A model generated the notes under the pieces. That model saw nothing but the letters and a program-made list of their open reading frames with translations, was not told the DNA's origin and did no database searches. A stretch of 64,000 bases of DNA from Hallella seregens ATCC 51272 (GTDB lineage: Bacteria > Bacteroidota > Bacteroidia > Bacteroidales > Bacteroidaceae): the NCBI RefSeq assembly GCF_000518545.1, contig NZ_JADU01000016.1, positions 40,773-104,772 of the forward strand, in the 5' to 3' direction. Position numbers and translations under genes: made by a program. Below, one piece after another: positions 17,937 to 25,232 of the stretch (its first letter is position 1; each line of letters begins with the position of its first letter).

Positions 17937-18347
17937 CTATTCGATGTAGAATGAAAGTTGGCTGCGTATCTTGTGGCGTAGCAGATAGAGCAATATATAA
18001 TAAGGTATAAGCGCACCGATGCTGGCCAAGGCGGCCCATGCCTCTCGGCCGGTCAGCAGCATGACGATGACGAGAGTGCCTGTCATCAACGCAAGCGGGA
18101 AGCCGAAACCCCATGTCACGGCCCGAAACCCAGACCGAACATCCGTGGAGACCGTTACCTGCTCCCCCATCCTGCGCCCGTCGGTGTCTGCCGTATAGAC
18201 GTCTATCAGTTTCTCGGCCGATTCCGATGTCGTGCAATGGCCGTTCGCCTTGCAGGTGGCGCAGGCTGCCGTTTGCACGATGCGCACCGTCAATCGCTGC
18301 TGCCCGATGTCCGTGATAACTCCCGAGTGTGTTATCTTATTGCTCAT
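17937..18347 (-). CDS. rseC: RseC/SoxR-reducing system family protein
   Basis: The 136-residue membrane protein has the RseC/MucC layout: an N-terminal soluble part with a cysteine cluster (CATCKANGHC, residues 29-38) that could hold a metal centre, then two membrane helices (about 80-100 and 104-122). In proteobacteria RseC is linked with the Rsx/Rnf complex and with SoxR reduction. Here it is the first gene of the rnf operon, 59 bases before rnfB, which is usual in Bacteroidetes. SoxR itself is not in the window, so the role is probably in assembling or tuning Rnf. Confidence 0.9.
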   Translation of the reverse strand: MSNKITHSGVITDIGQQRLTVRIVQTAACATCKANGHCTTSESAEKLIDVYTADTDGRRMGEQVTVSTDVRSGFRAVTWGFGFPLALMTGTLVIVMLLTGREAWAALASIGALIPYYILLYLLRHKIRSQLSFYIE

Positions 18348-18378
18348 TCGCTATTTTGTAAGGTCGACTTGACAAATG

Positions 18379-18410
18379 CAAAAGTAACAACAATTCTCCA
18401 AACGAACAAT
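18379..18410 (-). promoter_or_regulatory. Promoter of the rseC-rnfBCDGEA operon
   Basis: Minus strand: ATTG (18407-18410), 20 bases, TACTTTTG (18379-18386). It is a good consensus promoter, about 31 bases upstream of rseC. Confidence 0.7.
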
Positions 18411-18451
18411 AAAAAAGCCAGTTTTTTCAGTCTCTTCACCAAAAACCCAAG

Positions 18452-18504
18452 GCATCAAGAAAGCCTTGCACTCGGACTGTCCGGGTGCAAGGCTTTCTTG
18501 ATGC
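18452..18504. terminator. Terminator after the 18522-19685 gene
   Basis: A perfect 20 bp inverted repeat (GCATCAAGAAAGCCTTGCAC at 18452-18471 and its complement at 18485-18504) with a 13-base loop lies 17 bases beyond the stop of the minus-strand gene. Such a long stem is a strong terminator. Confidence 0.8.
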
Positions 18505-18521
18505 TTGTCGGTTTGTCGCCG

Positions 18522-19685
18522 TTATTTGACGACAATCTTTCTTCCATTCTGTATATACAGGCCATGAGGCAGATGCTGCGTGCCATTATCCGACACCTTT
18601 TGGCCGGAGACCGTATAGACCGCCGATGATGTACCACGCTGGTCGGCCGTCGTCATGCTGATGCCTGTAGCATAGGCTTCGGGAAGCAACAGGCGGTAGA
18701 CCTCTGGCGAACCAGCCTTTACTTTCAGATAAAAACTGTTGCGAGGGATATACTTGCCGGTAGATTTCTTCAGCACCAGCACGCCGTCTTCCACAGCCAA
18801 CACCCGCATGGTGGCCGGATCGTTCCTGACATAATTCTCGTGGTTGAGAATTTGGTCGTAGCTGGCCACCAAATCCTTGGACGAACAGAAGTACACACCG
18901 GTCAGCTTGTTGTCGGTCAATGGCGATGACACTGTCCTCTGCAAGAGGATTCGGTTGTCCGAAGCGTTGCCCGATGCAGTCTTGACGATAATGGGTGTGG
19001 CTCCCGGAATGACTTCTGTTGCCACCTCCCTAAGCTCAGCGATGGCTTTTTCATCGCTGAATTTGTCCACGTAGTAGGCTTTCATGCCCGACGAATAAAA
19101 CGAGAATGGGAAATCTGCATAGAAACTTTGATAGTAGTCGGAACCTACTTGAAGGTCGGGTGAGAATCCGAAATAATTGCTGTCGTCATCGGCACTTACT
19201 GGCTTGACAAACCAATACTTGTAGGCTTCGCCACTCGTCAGCATGTAGCCCATGGAATCATAGGGCTCCGTATATCCTTTTCTCTCGTTGTCGAACACCT
19301 CGTCGCTCAGGAACACACTGACTCCCGAGTAGGTGCCGTAGGCCATGTAGGTCTTGCCCACAGGCTTGAGCTGCAGGTAATATTCGCCCAGCATCTTGGT
19401 GGTGTTTGCCCCTTGGGCAGCCAGCTCGTATCCCTTTCCCTTGATGTTTTTGAAGTAAATGATGGATGCAGGATCAGAGACGATGCGATTGTAATCGTGG
19501 AATGAGCGGATGGCTTTCAGATCGGCATCGGTAGCCACCTTGTCCAATTTGGCCTTGTTGTCGTACAGGGCCATGTAGCGCTTGGTCTTTGTGTTCTGCA
19601 CACGATAATAGCCGTCAGCAATCTGGGCTTTGGCCATGAGGGCCATACCCAGCAGCAGGGCAAACAAAGAGACTTTTTTTCTCAT
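18522..19685 (-). CDS. Secreted protein of unknown function with C-terminal tail domain
   Basis: The product has 387 residues and a signal peptide (MRKKVSLFALLLGMALMAKA, start chosen at 19685; ten upstream in-frame residues are not signal-like). The body starts IADGYYRVQNTKTKRYMALYD, a pattern like ricin-B/RICIN-type or beta-trefoil lectin repeats of Prevotella secreted proteins, but I cannot name a family firmly. The end (AVYTVSGQKV to LPHGLYIQNGRKIVVK) is the short beta-domain found at the C-termini of many Prevotella exported proteins, similar to a type IX secretion signal. It is in the same direction as the OmpA pair but separated by a terminator. Confidence 0.8.
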   Translation of the reverse strand: MRKKVSLFALLLGMALMAKAQIADGYYRVQNTKTKRYMALYDNKAKLDKVATDADLKAIRSFHDYNRIVSDPASIIYFKNIKGKGYELAAQGANTTKMLGEYYLQLKPVGKTYMAYGTYSGVSVFLSDEVFDNERKGYTEPYDSMGYMLTSGEAYKYWFVKPVSADDDSNYFGFSPDLQVGSDYYQSFYADFPFSFYSSGMKAYYVDKFSDEKAIAELREVATEVIPGATPIIVKTASGNASDNRILLQRTVSSPLTDNKLTGVYFCSSKDLVASYDQILNHENYVRNDPATMRVLAVEDGVLVLKKSTGKYIPRNSFYLKVKAGSPEVYRLLLPEAYATGISMTTADQRGTSSAVYTVSGQKVSDNGTQHLPHGLYIQNGRKIVVK

Positions 19686-19700
19686 TTCATATCTATATAA

Positions 19701-19752
19701 AAGGGCCCTGCCCAAGACTTTCTTTCATGTTGAAAGTCGGGCAGGGTCCCTT
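19701..19752 (-). terminator. Terminator after the OmpA-type gene
   Basis: AAGGGCCCTGCCCAAGACTTTC (first arm, 19701-19722) pairs almost fully with 19732-19752 across a loop of about 9 bases. It lies just past the OmpA-gene stop at 19774 and overlaps the promoter area of the next gene. Confidence 0.7.
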
Positions 19753-19773
19753 GGATTCTATTTATAAAAAGGA

Positions 19774-20886
19774 CTATTCTGCAATACAGATGGACACACG
19801 GTTCTTGTCATTCTCCTGGAAAGGCTGAACATAGGCACCTTTAGAGTCTGCCGTGATACGGGCCTGCGCAATGCCATATTTGGTACGGAGCAAGGTCACT
19901 ACCGACTGAGCACGCTGTGCTGCCAGGCGGTCATTGATCTTGTTGTTACCCGTACCGGCATCAGCATAACCGGTCACAGAAACCTTGGCATCGGGATGGC
20001 TATTCAGGAAGTCGGCCATTTCTTTCACTTTAGTCTCTTCGGCTGCGGTCACATTGTACTTGCCAATCGTGAAGAACACGTCCTTGCGCAGTTGCTCCAC
20101 CACCTTTTCAGGTGCAGGAGCTGGCTTCTCGACGATGCGCTCCACAATGCGCTCCACAGGCTGCGGAGGCATGGGAGCCTCTACGCGACGTGCGGTATAG
20201 GTCTTGCCCAAGTTCACCTTGATGCCAGCCAGTGCATTGAAGTACCAGTCGGGGTTGCCTGCCTGCTTGGAATTGTAGCGATCGCTCAGCGCTGTAGCGT
20301 TCACCTCAATGCCCACAGAAACAGCCTTGCTCACGCGGAAATCGAAGTCCATGCCTGCACGGCCGAAGAAACGTGTCTTGGTGCCGTCCCACAGGTAGTC
20401 AAGATTCTGGTGGCTGAAGGGGAACACTGTACCCAGTTTGGCAGCCACGTCCTTGGCCTCATCGTTGTCGAAACCGATGTTGGCACCTGCACCCACGAAA
20501 GCTGACACGTTGAACACGCGGTTGGGGTTGAAACCTGCAAAGACATTGCTCAAGTTGAACATCAGGTCAAGTCCCGGTGCCACGTACTTGTACTTCCACT
20601 TGTAGGTGTTGTTGCCAATCTCCCAGCCGCCCCGGCTCTGCCAGGCATTTGCTGCCAGGCGGAGACCGAACTCCGGCGTGAAGTTGTAACCCACGGCCAG
20701 CTGTGCGTTGGGCGAAACCAAATCCTTGAATTTCACCTCACCCAATGTGTACTGACCACCAACCTGTCCCTGGATATACCAGTGAGGATTAAAATCGTAT
20801 ACCGTCTTTGCCTCGGGCTCCTGTGCAGATGCAGTCATGGCAGCCATCAGCATCAAGCCGGACATAAATACTTTATTGAGTTTCAT
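19774..20886 (-). CDS. OmpA-family outer-membrane protein
   Basis: The 370-residue protein has a signal peptide (1-21), an eight-strand-type beta-barrel region (about 30-235, aromatic and alternating) and a Pro/Val/Glu linker (PQPVERIVERIVEKPAPAPE). It ends in an OmpA C-terminal domain (about 255-370) with the peptidoglycan-binding pattern TGYADAGTGNNKINDRLAAQ, where Asp and Arg hold diaminopimelate. It anchors the outer membrane to the cell wall. It lies 34 bases after the coiled-coil lipoprotein gene and is probably transcribed with it from the promoter at 23510. Confidence 0.93.
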   Translation of the reverse strand: MKLNKVFMSGLMLMAAMTASAQEPEAKTVYDFNPHWYIQGQVGGQYTLGEVKFKDLVSPNAQLAVGYNFTPEFGLRLAANAWQSRGGWEIGNNTYKWKYKYVAPGLDLMFNLSNVFAGFNPNRVFNVSAFVGAGANIGFDNDEAKDVAAKLGTVFPFSHQNLDYLWDGTKTRFFGRAGMDFDFRVSKAVSVGIEVNATALSDRYNSKQAGNPDWYFNALAGIKVNLGKTYTARRVEAPMPPQPVERIVERIVEKPAPAPEKVVEQLRKDVFFTIGKYNVTAAEETKVKEMADFLNSHPDAKVSVTGYADAGTGNNKINDRLAAQRAQSVVTLLRTKYGIAQARITADSKGAYVQPFQENDKNRVSICIAE

Positions 20887-20920
20887 ATCGTTGAGTCTAT
20901 TATGTATTTACCTATGTTTA

Positions 20921-23392
20921 TTACTTACCTCTTACGTAGTACTTGCGGGCTGCCACCTTACCGGAGTAGTCTACGGCACTGTAAGAAATCTCGTAAACCT
21001 TGCCGCTCTGGAGAGTGCCGAGCTTGGCATGACGGATGGTACCGAATACCACCTTGTTCATGTTCTCACCACCATTGGCAGCCCGGAGGGCAGCCTGGAG
21101 GGCGGCACTACCGTTCTGGGCACTGGTAACGCTCTGGTTGAGGACCACATCCTTAACGGCATCGTTGGAGTTTTCCCAAACATTGGTCACTGCAATCCAT
21201 TTCTTATAGGCGGGAGCCAAATACTCGAAAGAATGAGTGGTCAGCAGCAGACTGGAACCCGTAGCCAAGGCATCAGCACCGTAAGGCGTACCGCTCACCT
21301 GATAAAGCTGGGCATCACCCTTGCCGCAGAGCAGAGAGGGCTGCAGGTAATCGTTGATATGGGCAATGAAATGGTTGAAGCGATTGGCAAACTTGTTGTA
21401 CTTGCTAATCAAGCTGTTGGCCTTGTTCACATAATTGTTGCCCTTGTTGTTCAGCTTGTTCTCGGCATTGTCGATCTGCTCGTTCACGTCCTTCTCCAGA
21501 TCACCAAGGCGCTTGTTCAGGTCGTCTACGAGTTTGTCCACACCCTCTGCGGTGTACTTGGTCTTGTCACCGCTGGCATTCTCCACAACAATGTTGTAGT
21601 CACTGCCGGTGAGTTTCTCCACAGTTATGTTCTTAATATTGAGGTTCAACTGCTGCAGGGCGCTGATGGTGGGGATGCGATAAGAGATGTTTCTCAGAGA
21701 GCTGAACGAAAGAGGCTTCACTGCAGTGGCGGCAACGACATACTGCGAGAGTACGCTCTGGTTGCCGGTGCCGTCGTTCCAAGTGGTCTTCAGGGCCAGT
21801 GCGGGAAGCACGTTGGTCATGTTGTTGTAAACGAGGCTAGATATCTTGGTCAGGCTCAAGGGCTTGTTGTGGCGTAATTCCTTGAGCAGGGTGGTGGCAG
21901 CTTCTTTCAGTTCGCCAAGGTTCACGGCGGGCTTGATGCTCTGCACATCGGCAGCTTTCACGGTAGCCTGGGACTCATAGAAGCCGTTGGTGTTGGCACG
22001 GGTATAGCCGAAGTTGAGCACAGCATCAGAAGACTTCACTGCTGAGAGTGTCACGGGCGAGGCTTCGCCCTGGCTGTTCACCAGTGCAAACGTCTTGCCG
22101 TCAAGCGGAGTGCCCACGGGGTTCAGGGTCATGTAGACTGTTCCTGCATTACCCACGGCACCGTCTTCGGTCACAATAGTACCGCCGCCCAGAGTCTCTG
22201 AGGTTACGCCGGTAATGTCGAGGTCGACAGCAGAGAGTTTAGAGGTGGCGTCAGCATAGTAACCGGCATTGGCCGTCGGGAACTGGAACTGTGCGGGGGT
22301 GCCATAGTAGGCAGCAACAATCGTAGAACGCACGTCGCCCGTAGGAACGGCATAGTAGCCGAAGAGCGGATTGATGGCACCATTCACCATGATGCTGGTC
22401 ACCTGCTTCTTGTAGGCGTTCTCCAAAGCCTCCACACGACTGCTCAAAGCGTCTATCTGATTCTTCAGCACTTTGTCGGCATCCTTGTAAGCCTGTTCCA
22501 AGTTGGCGATGGTTACATTCTGTGCATTGATCTTGTCAAGATTCTCATTGGCCAGCTTGGCGGCACTGTCGGCCAAGGTATAGGCCTGGGCAGCCAGCGT
22601 GGAGTCGGCCAGTGCTTTCCGGAAGAGCTCAGCCACTTGGGTCTCCAGACCTGTCACCGTGCCTTGAAGCGTGCTAATGAGTGTCTTGTTGTCATTTGCT
22701 TTGGTCAGAGCTTCGCCGGCAGTGGCCTCTACATTGGTCAGCCGCACGAGGGCGCTTGTCAGTGTAGCATCGAGCGTGTTCACCTTGTTCAGCACGTTGA
22801 GAACGGTCAAGTTCACCTCGTTGATGGCGTTCACCACGGAGTCCGTGCGCGTGTTCAGCGTTGTACTCAGCGTGTTGATTTTCTGATCCAACACCTGATC
22901 GGCACTTTCCAGAGCCTGCACGCGGGCAGTCAGACTAATGATGTCGGCACTGTTCTGGGCAATGGTCCGGCCATTGGCAGCCACAGTCTGGTTGAGCAGG
23001 TCGATAGCATCTTTGTGCTGGGCGATGGCTTGCTCAGCGGTCTGGATGGAAGCCTTGTTGGCAGCAATGTCGGTAGAGTTCTGATTGATGAGTGCTGTCA
23101 AGGCATCAACGCTGGTCTTAATGTCCGTGGCATTCTTGTTGATGGCAGCTTCGTTAACCTTGGTAACGGCGGCCAAAGAGTCCTGCGTGGCCCTGCACTG
23201 TGCCTTGCAGTTTGCCTGGGCTGTTTTCAAACTGTTCACCTGCTGGGTCAGCGCTTCGATCAGGCTTGTGTTCTGGGCCGTGCGCTCGTTCCAAGCAGAA
23301 TCTCCGTCATAGTCCTTGCAGGAAACGAATACTCCTGCCGTTGCCGACAACATAGCGGCAACAAGAAGGCAATTAGTAATTCTCTTTTTCAT
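20921..23392 (-). CDS. Large coiled-coil lipoprotein, unknown function
   Basis: The product has 823 residues with a lipoprotein signal (GVFVSC, Cys25). Residues 40-350 are a long series of heptads and Asn/Asp/Ala/Thr-rich coiled-coil stretches (LIEALTQQVNSLKTAQ, ALESADQVLDQKINTL), similar to trimeric or stalk-like adhesins. After about 355 comes a globular part (SIMVNGAINPLFGYYAVP) and, near 610-690, a second helical stretch. I do not know a named family; Porphyromonas and Prevotella surface lipoproteins of this build are reported as immunogenic. Its pairing with an OmpA-type protein suggests a surface or cell-envelope spacer role. Confidence 0.82.
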   Translation of the reverse strand: MKKRITNCLLVAAMLSATAGVFVSCKDYDGDSAWNERTAQNTSLIEALTQQVNSLKTAQANCKAQCRATQDSLAAVTKVNEAAINKNATDIKTSVDALTALINQNSTDIAANKASIQTAEQAIAQHKDAIDLLNQTVAANGRTIAQNSADIISLTARVQALESADQVLDQKINTLSTTLNTRTDSVVNAINEVNLTVLNVLNKVNTLDATLTSALVRLTNVEATAGEALTKANDNKTLISTLQGTVTGLETQVAELFRKALADSTLAAQAYTLADSAAKLANENLDKINAQNVTIANLEQAYKDADKVLKNQIDALSSRVEALENAYKKQVTSIMVNGAINPLFGYYAVPTGDVRSTIVAAYYGTPAQFQFPTANAGYYADATSKLSAVDLDITGVTSETLGGGTIVTEDGAVGNAGTVYMTLNPVGTPLDGKTFALVNSQGEASPVTLSAVKSSDAVLNFGYTRANTNGFYESQATVKAADVQSIKPAVNLGELKEAATTLLKELRHNKPLSLTKISSLVYNNMTNVLPALALKTTWNDGTGNQSVLSQYVVAATAVKPLSFSSLRNISYRIPTISALQQLNLNIKNITVEKLTGSDYNIVVENASGDKTKYTAEGVDKLVDDLNKRLGDLEKDVNEQIDNAENKLNNKGNNYVNKANSLISKYNKFANRFNHFIAHINDYLQPSLLCGKGDAQLYQVSGTPYGADALATGSSLLLTTHSFEYLAPAYKKWIAVTNVWENSNDAVKDVVLNQSVTSAQNGSAALQAALRAANGGENMNKVVFGTIRHAKLGTLQSGKVYEISYSAVDYSGKVAARKYYVRGK

Positions 23393-23509
23393 TGAAACTT
23401 AATTTATGTAACTACAAATTATCCGTATGTTTATCGTTTATATACATTTTTTATATCACTTCGATTTATGGTTGCCAAGCCGGAAAAGTATTTTTGGCAT
23501 TTCTGTGCG

Positions 23510-23540
23510 CAAAATTAGGTATTTTTTCTAACCTGCCAAA
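23510..23540 (-). promoter_or_regulatory. Promoter of the lipoprotein-ompA unit
   Basis: Minus strand: TTTG (23537-23540), 19 bases, TAATTTTG (23510-23517). It gives a leader of about 110 bases before the gene starting at 23392. Confidence 0.7.
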
Positions 23541-24110
23541 GCATTTTGACCAATTTTTCATAAGAGCACATTAAAATATTGATAAACAATAATTTTTCAA
23601 GTAGCTTTCGTTGGAAATCATTGATTTTTTAATGTCAATAGCTCGTATTGTCTTCACCTTATTATATATATTGTATTGCCGTCTGCACAAGCAAGGCGTG
23701 TTGCCTTCATCTGCTTGCACTCTGAGTTTTGGCCATAAGGCCAAGCTTTAAGAATACTTAAAACAATTTCAAAAACGGATTCTCTTCAAAATATTCGTGT
23801 AACTTTGCAACATGTTTTTCATGGTATTAGATTATTTAGGTTAATTTTGAGGCCGGCAGACTCGTGAGAGTCTGCCGGCCTGTTTGTTGAAAGCAGGCCC
23901 GTTTGGCTGTGACAGGGATGTCTGCTGCCGGAACCGTTGGCTGCTCGGGGTGAAAACGGCCTTACCGTTACGCCGTAAAGGCAGACCCGTTTGACCGTAG
24001 ACGCACCGCCATTACAACGCAAACGCAACGCCATTACGGCATAAAGGCAGCACCGTTCCATCGTAATAATTCGGGCAAACTGCCGGAACGAGGGCTGTTC
24101 ACCAACGAAA
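23541..24110. other. Long intergenic region with hairpins and ACG-rich repeats, no gene seen
   Basis: This stretch separates the lipoprotein promoter from the rpoD terminator. It holds an AT-rich part, a nested hairpin at about 23688-23717 (CAAGCAAGGC with GCCTT and TGCTTG), TTGGCC-ATAA-GGCCAA at 23729-23744, and a TAACTTTG promoter-like element at 23800-23807 on the plus strand. A perfect hairpin lies at 23851-23880, and then an unusual block (about 23930-24065) of repeated ACGC/CCATTACGG-type words. Open frames here have no protein-like features. A small RNA from 23807 ending in the 23851 hairpin is possible. Confidence 0.5.
23851..23880. terminator. Perfect 13 bp hairpin with GTGA tetraloop
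   Basis: GGCCGGCAGACTC, loop GTGA (a GNRA-type loop), GAGTCTGCCGGCC. No U-run follows on the plus strand; on the minus strand a TCAAAATTAACC-like sequence follows. It may end a short RNA from the 23800 element. Confidence 0.5.
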
Positions 24111-24135
24111 TCACCCCGCCTTGAGGGCGAGGTGA
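24111..24135 (-). terminator. Probable terminator of rpoD
   Basis: TCACCCCGCC, a short loop and GGCGAGGTGA form a stem with one mismatch, about 73 bases beyond the rpoD stop. Confidence 0.5.
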
Positions 24136-24207
24136 ACTATGGATGATTGCTTGAAGAAATCTTTATGAAAGGCTGATAATCAAACAAAAAACTGTCTAAT
24201 TAACTGT

Positions 24208-25083
24208 TCATCCCAAGTACTGCCGCAGCGTGGAGGCGTAGTTGCTGTAACGAATCTTGCGCAGGGCTTTCTCGCGCACCTGGCGAATACGCTCGCGTGT
24301 CATGCCCATTTCGTCGGCAATCTCCTCCAGACTCTTCTCCATCACTCCGATACCGAACGACTCCTTGATGATTTTCTGCTCGCGTTGATTGAGCACCTCC
24401 TTAAGCAAGTCGCTGACAAACTGGTTCATCGACTGGCGGTCGAGCTGGCTGTCGGACTTGGAACCGATGTCGTCGGACGAGAGGATGTCAGCCATCGAAG
24501 TATCGTCTTCGTTGCCCAGCGGGGCGTCAATGCTGGTGGTATGCGAGGCGGCATCCATCGCTGCCTCTATTTGTGCTTCCTCGATTCCGGTGAGTTGGGC
24601 CAGCTCATGAGTGGATGGAATGCGGCCGTGTTGCTGGAGAAACTGCTCCGTGGCCCGGTTCACCTTGCCGGCAATGCCCACTTGATTAAGGGGCACGCGC
24701 ACAATGCGGCTCTTCACCGCCAGTGCTTCCATGATGCTTTGACGAATCCACCACACGGCGTAGGATATGAATTTGAAGCCTCGCGTCTCGTCGAATTTCT
24801 CGGCTGCCTTCACCAAACCCATGTTGCCTTCATTGATTAAATCGGTGAGAGTAATGCCTTGATGCTGATACTGTTTGGCCACAGAGACAACAAAACGCAG
24901 GTTGCCGCTTACCAGTCTGTCGCGCGCTTTCTCTCCCTCCTTGCCGCCTTTGTGGATGGTCTGGGCCAGGGCCGCTTCCTCGTCGGGCGTGAGCATGGGC
25001 TCGCGCGCTATCTCCGTGAGATAGCGATCGAGGGCCTCGCTGTTGCGGCTGGTAATGTTTTTGGTGATTTTGAGCTGTCTCAT
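24208..25083 (-). CDS. rpoD: Primary sigma factor RpoD (short Bacteroidetes type)
   Basis: This is the housekeeping sigma factor that reads the TTTG / TAnnTTTG promoters seen across the window. The 291 residues start with MRQLKITKNITSRNSEALD, the usual Bacteroidetes N-terminus without region 1.1. Region 1.2 is DRYLTEIAREPMLTPDEE, region 2 includes DLINEGNMGLVKAAEKFD and FISYAVWWIRQSI, region 3 HELAQLTGIEEAQIEAA, and region 4.2 SLEEIADEMGMTRERIRQV. The start at 25083 is preferred; a longer frame to 25155 adds residues not seen in the family and would overlap the -7 element. Confidence 0.95.
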   Translation of the reverse strand: MRQLKITKNITSRNSEALDRYLTEIAREPMLTPDEEAALAQTIHKGGKEGEKARDRLVSGNLRFVVSVAKQYQHQGITLTDLINEGNMGLVKAAEKFDETRGFKFISYAVWWIRQSIMEALAVKSRIVRVPLNQVGIAGKVNRATEQFLQQHGRIPSTHELAQLTGIEEAQIEAAMDAASHTTSIDAPLGNEDDTSMADILSSDDIGSKSDSQLDRQSMNQFVSDLLKEVLNQREQKIIKESFGIGVMEKSLEEIADEMGMTRERIRQVREKALRKIRYSNYASTLRQYLG

Positions 25084-25124
25084 TGTGAATAGGTTTATAG
25101 GGGAAGTTTCTAAAGTTTCTTGGA

Positions 25125-25132
25125 CAAAAGTA
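25125..25132 (-). promoter_or_regulatory. -7 element before rpoD
   Basis: TACTTTTG on the minus strand, 41 bases upstream of the rpoD start. No clear -33 box. Confidence 0.5.
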
Positions 25133-25177
25133 CGAATAAATCTTTTAACGCCCAAGCATATCCCGGAAAAAAGACGA

Positions 25178-25215
25178 CGACAGCCCCCATTTTCTGTGTC
25201 GGCTGGGGGCTGTCG
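25178..25215 (-). terminator. Terminator of the GH127 gene
   Basis: CGACAGCCCCCA (25178-25189) and TGGGGGCTGTCG (25204-25215) form a 12 bp stem. On the minus strand a U-rich stretch follows (A's at 25167-25172). It isolates rpoD from the gene upstream. Confidence 0.8.
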
Positions 25216-25232
25216 GGGATTTGACGGATTGG

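Noticed and set aside
17937..18237. Longer N-terminus for RnfB reaching to 18237
   Set aside because: The extra residues are a frame shadow of rseC; the membrane anchor starting at 17877 is the conserved RnfB start.
23819..24061. 80-codon minus-strand frame in the rpoD intergenic region
   Set aside because: It runs through a perfect hairpin and the ACG repeat block and has no protein-like composition.
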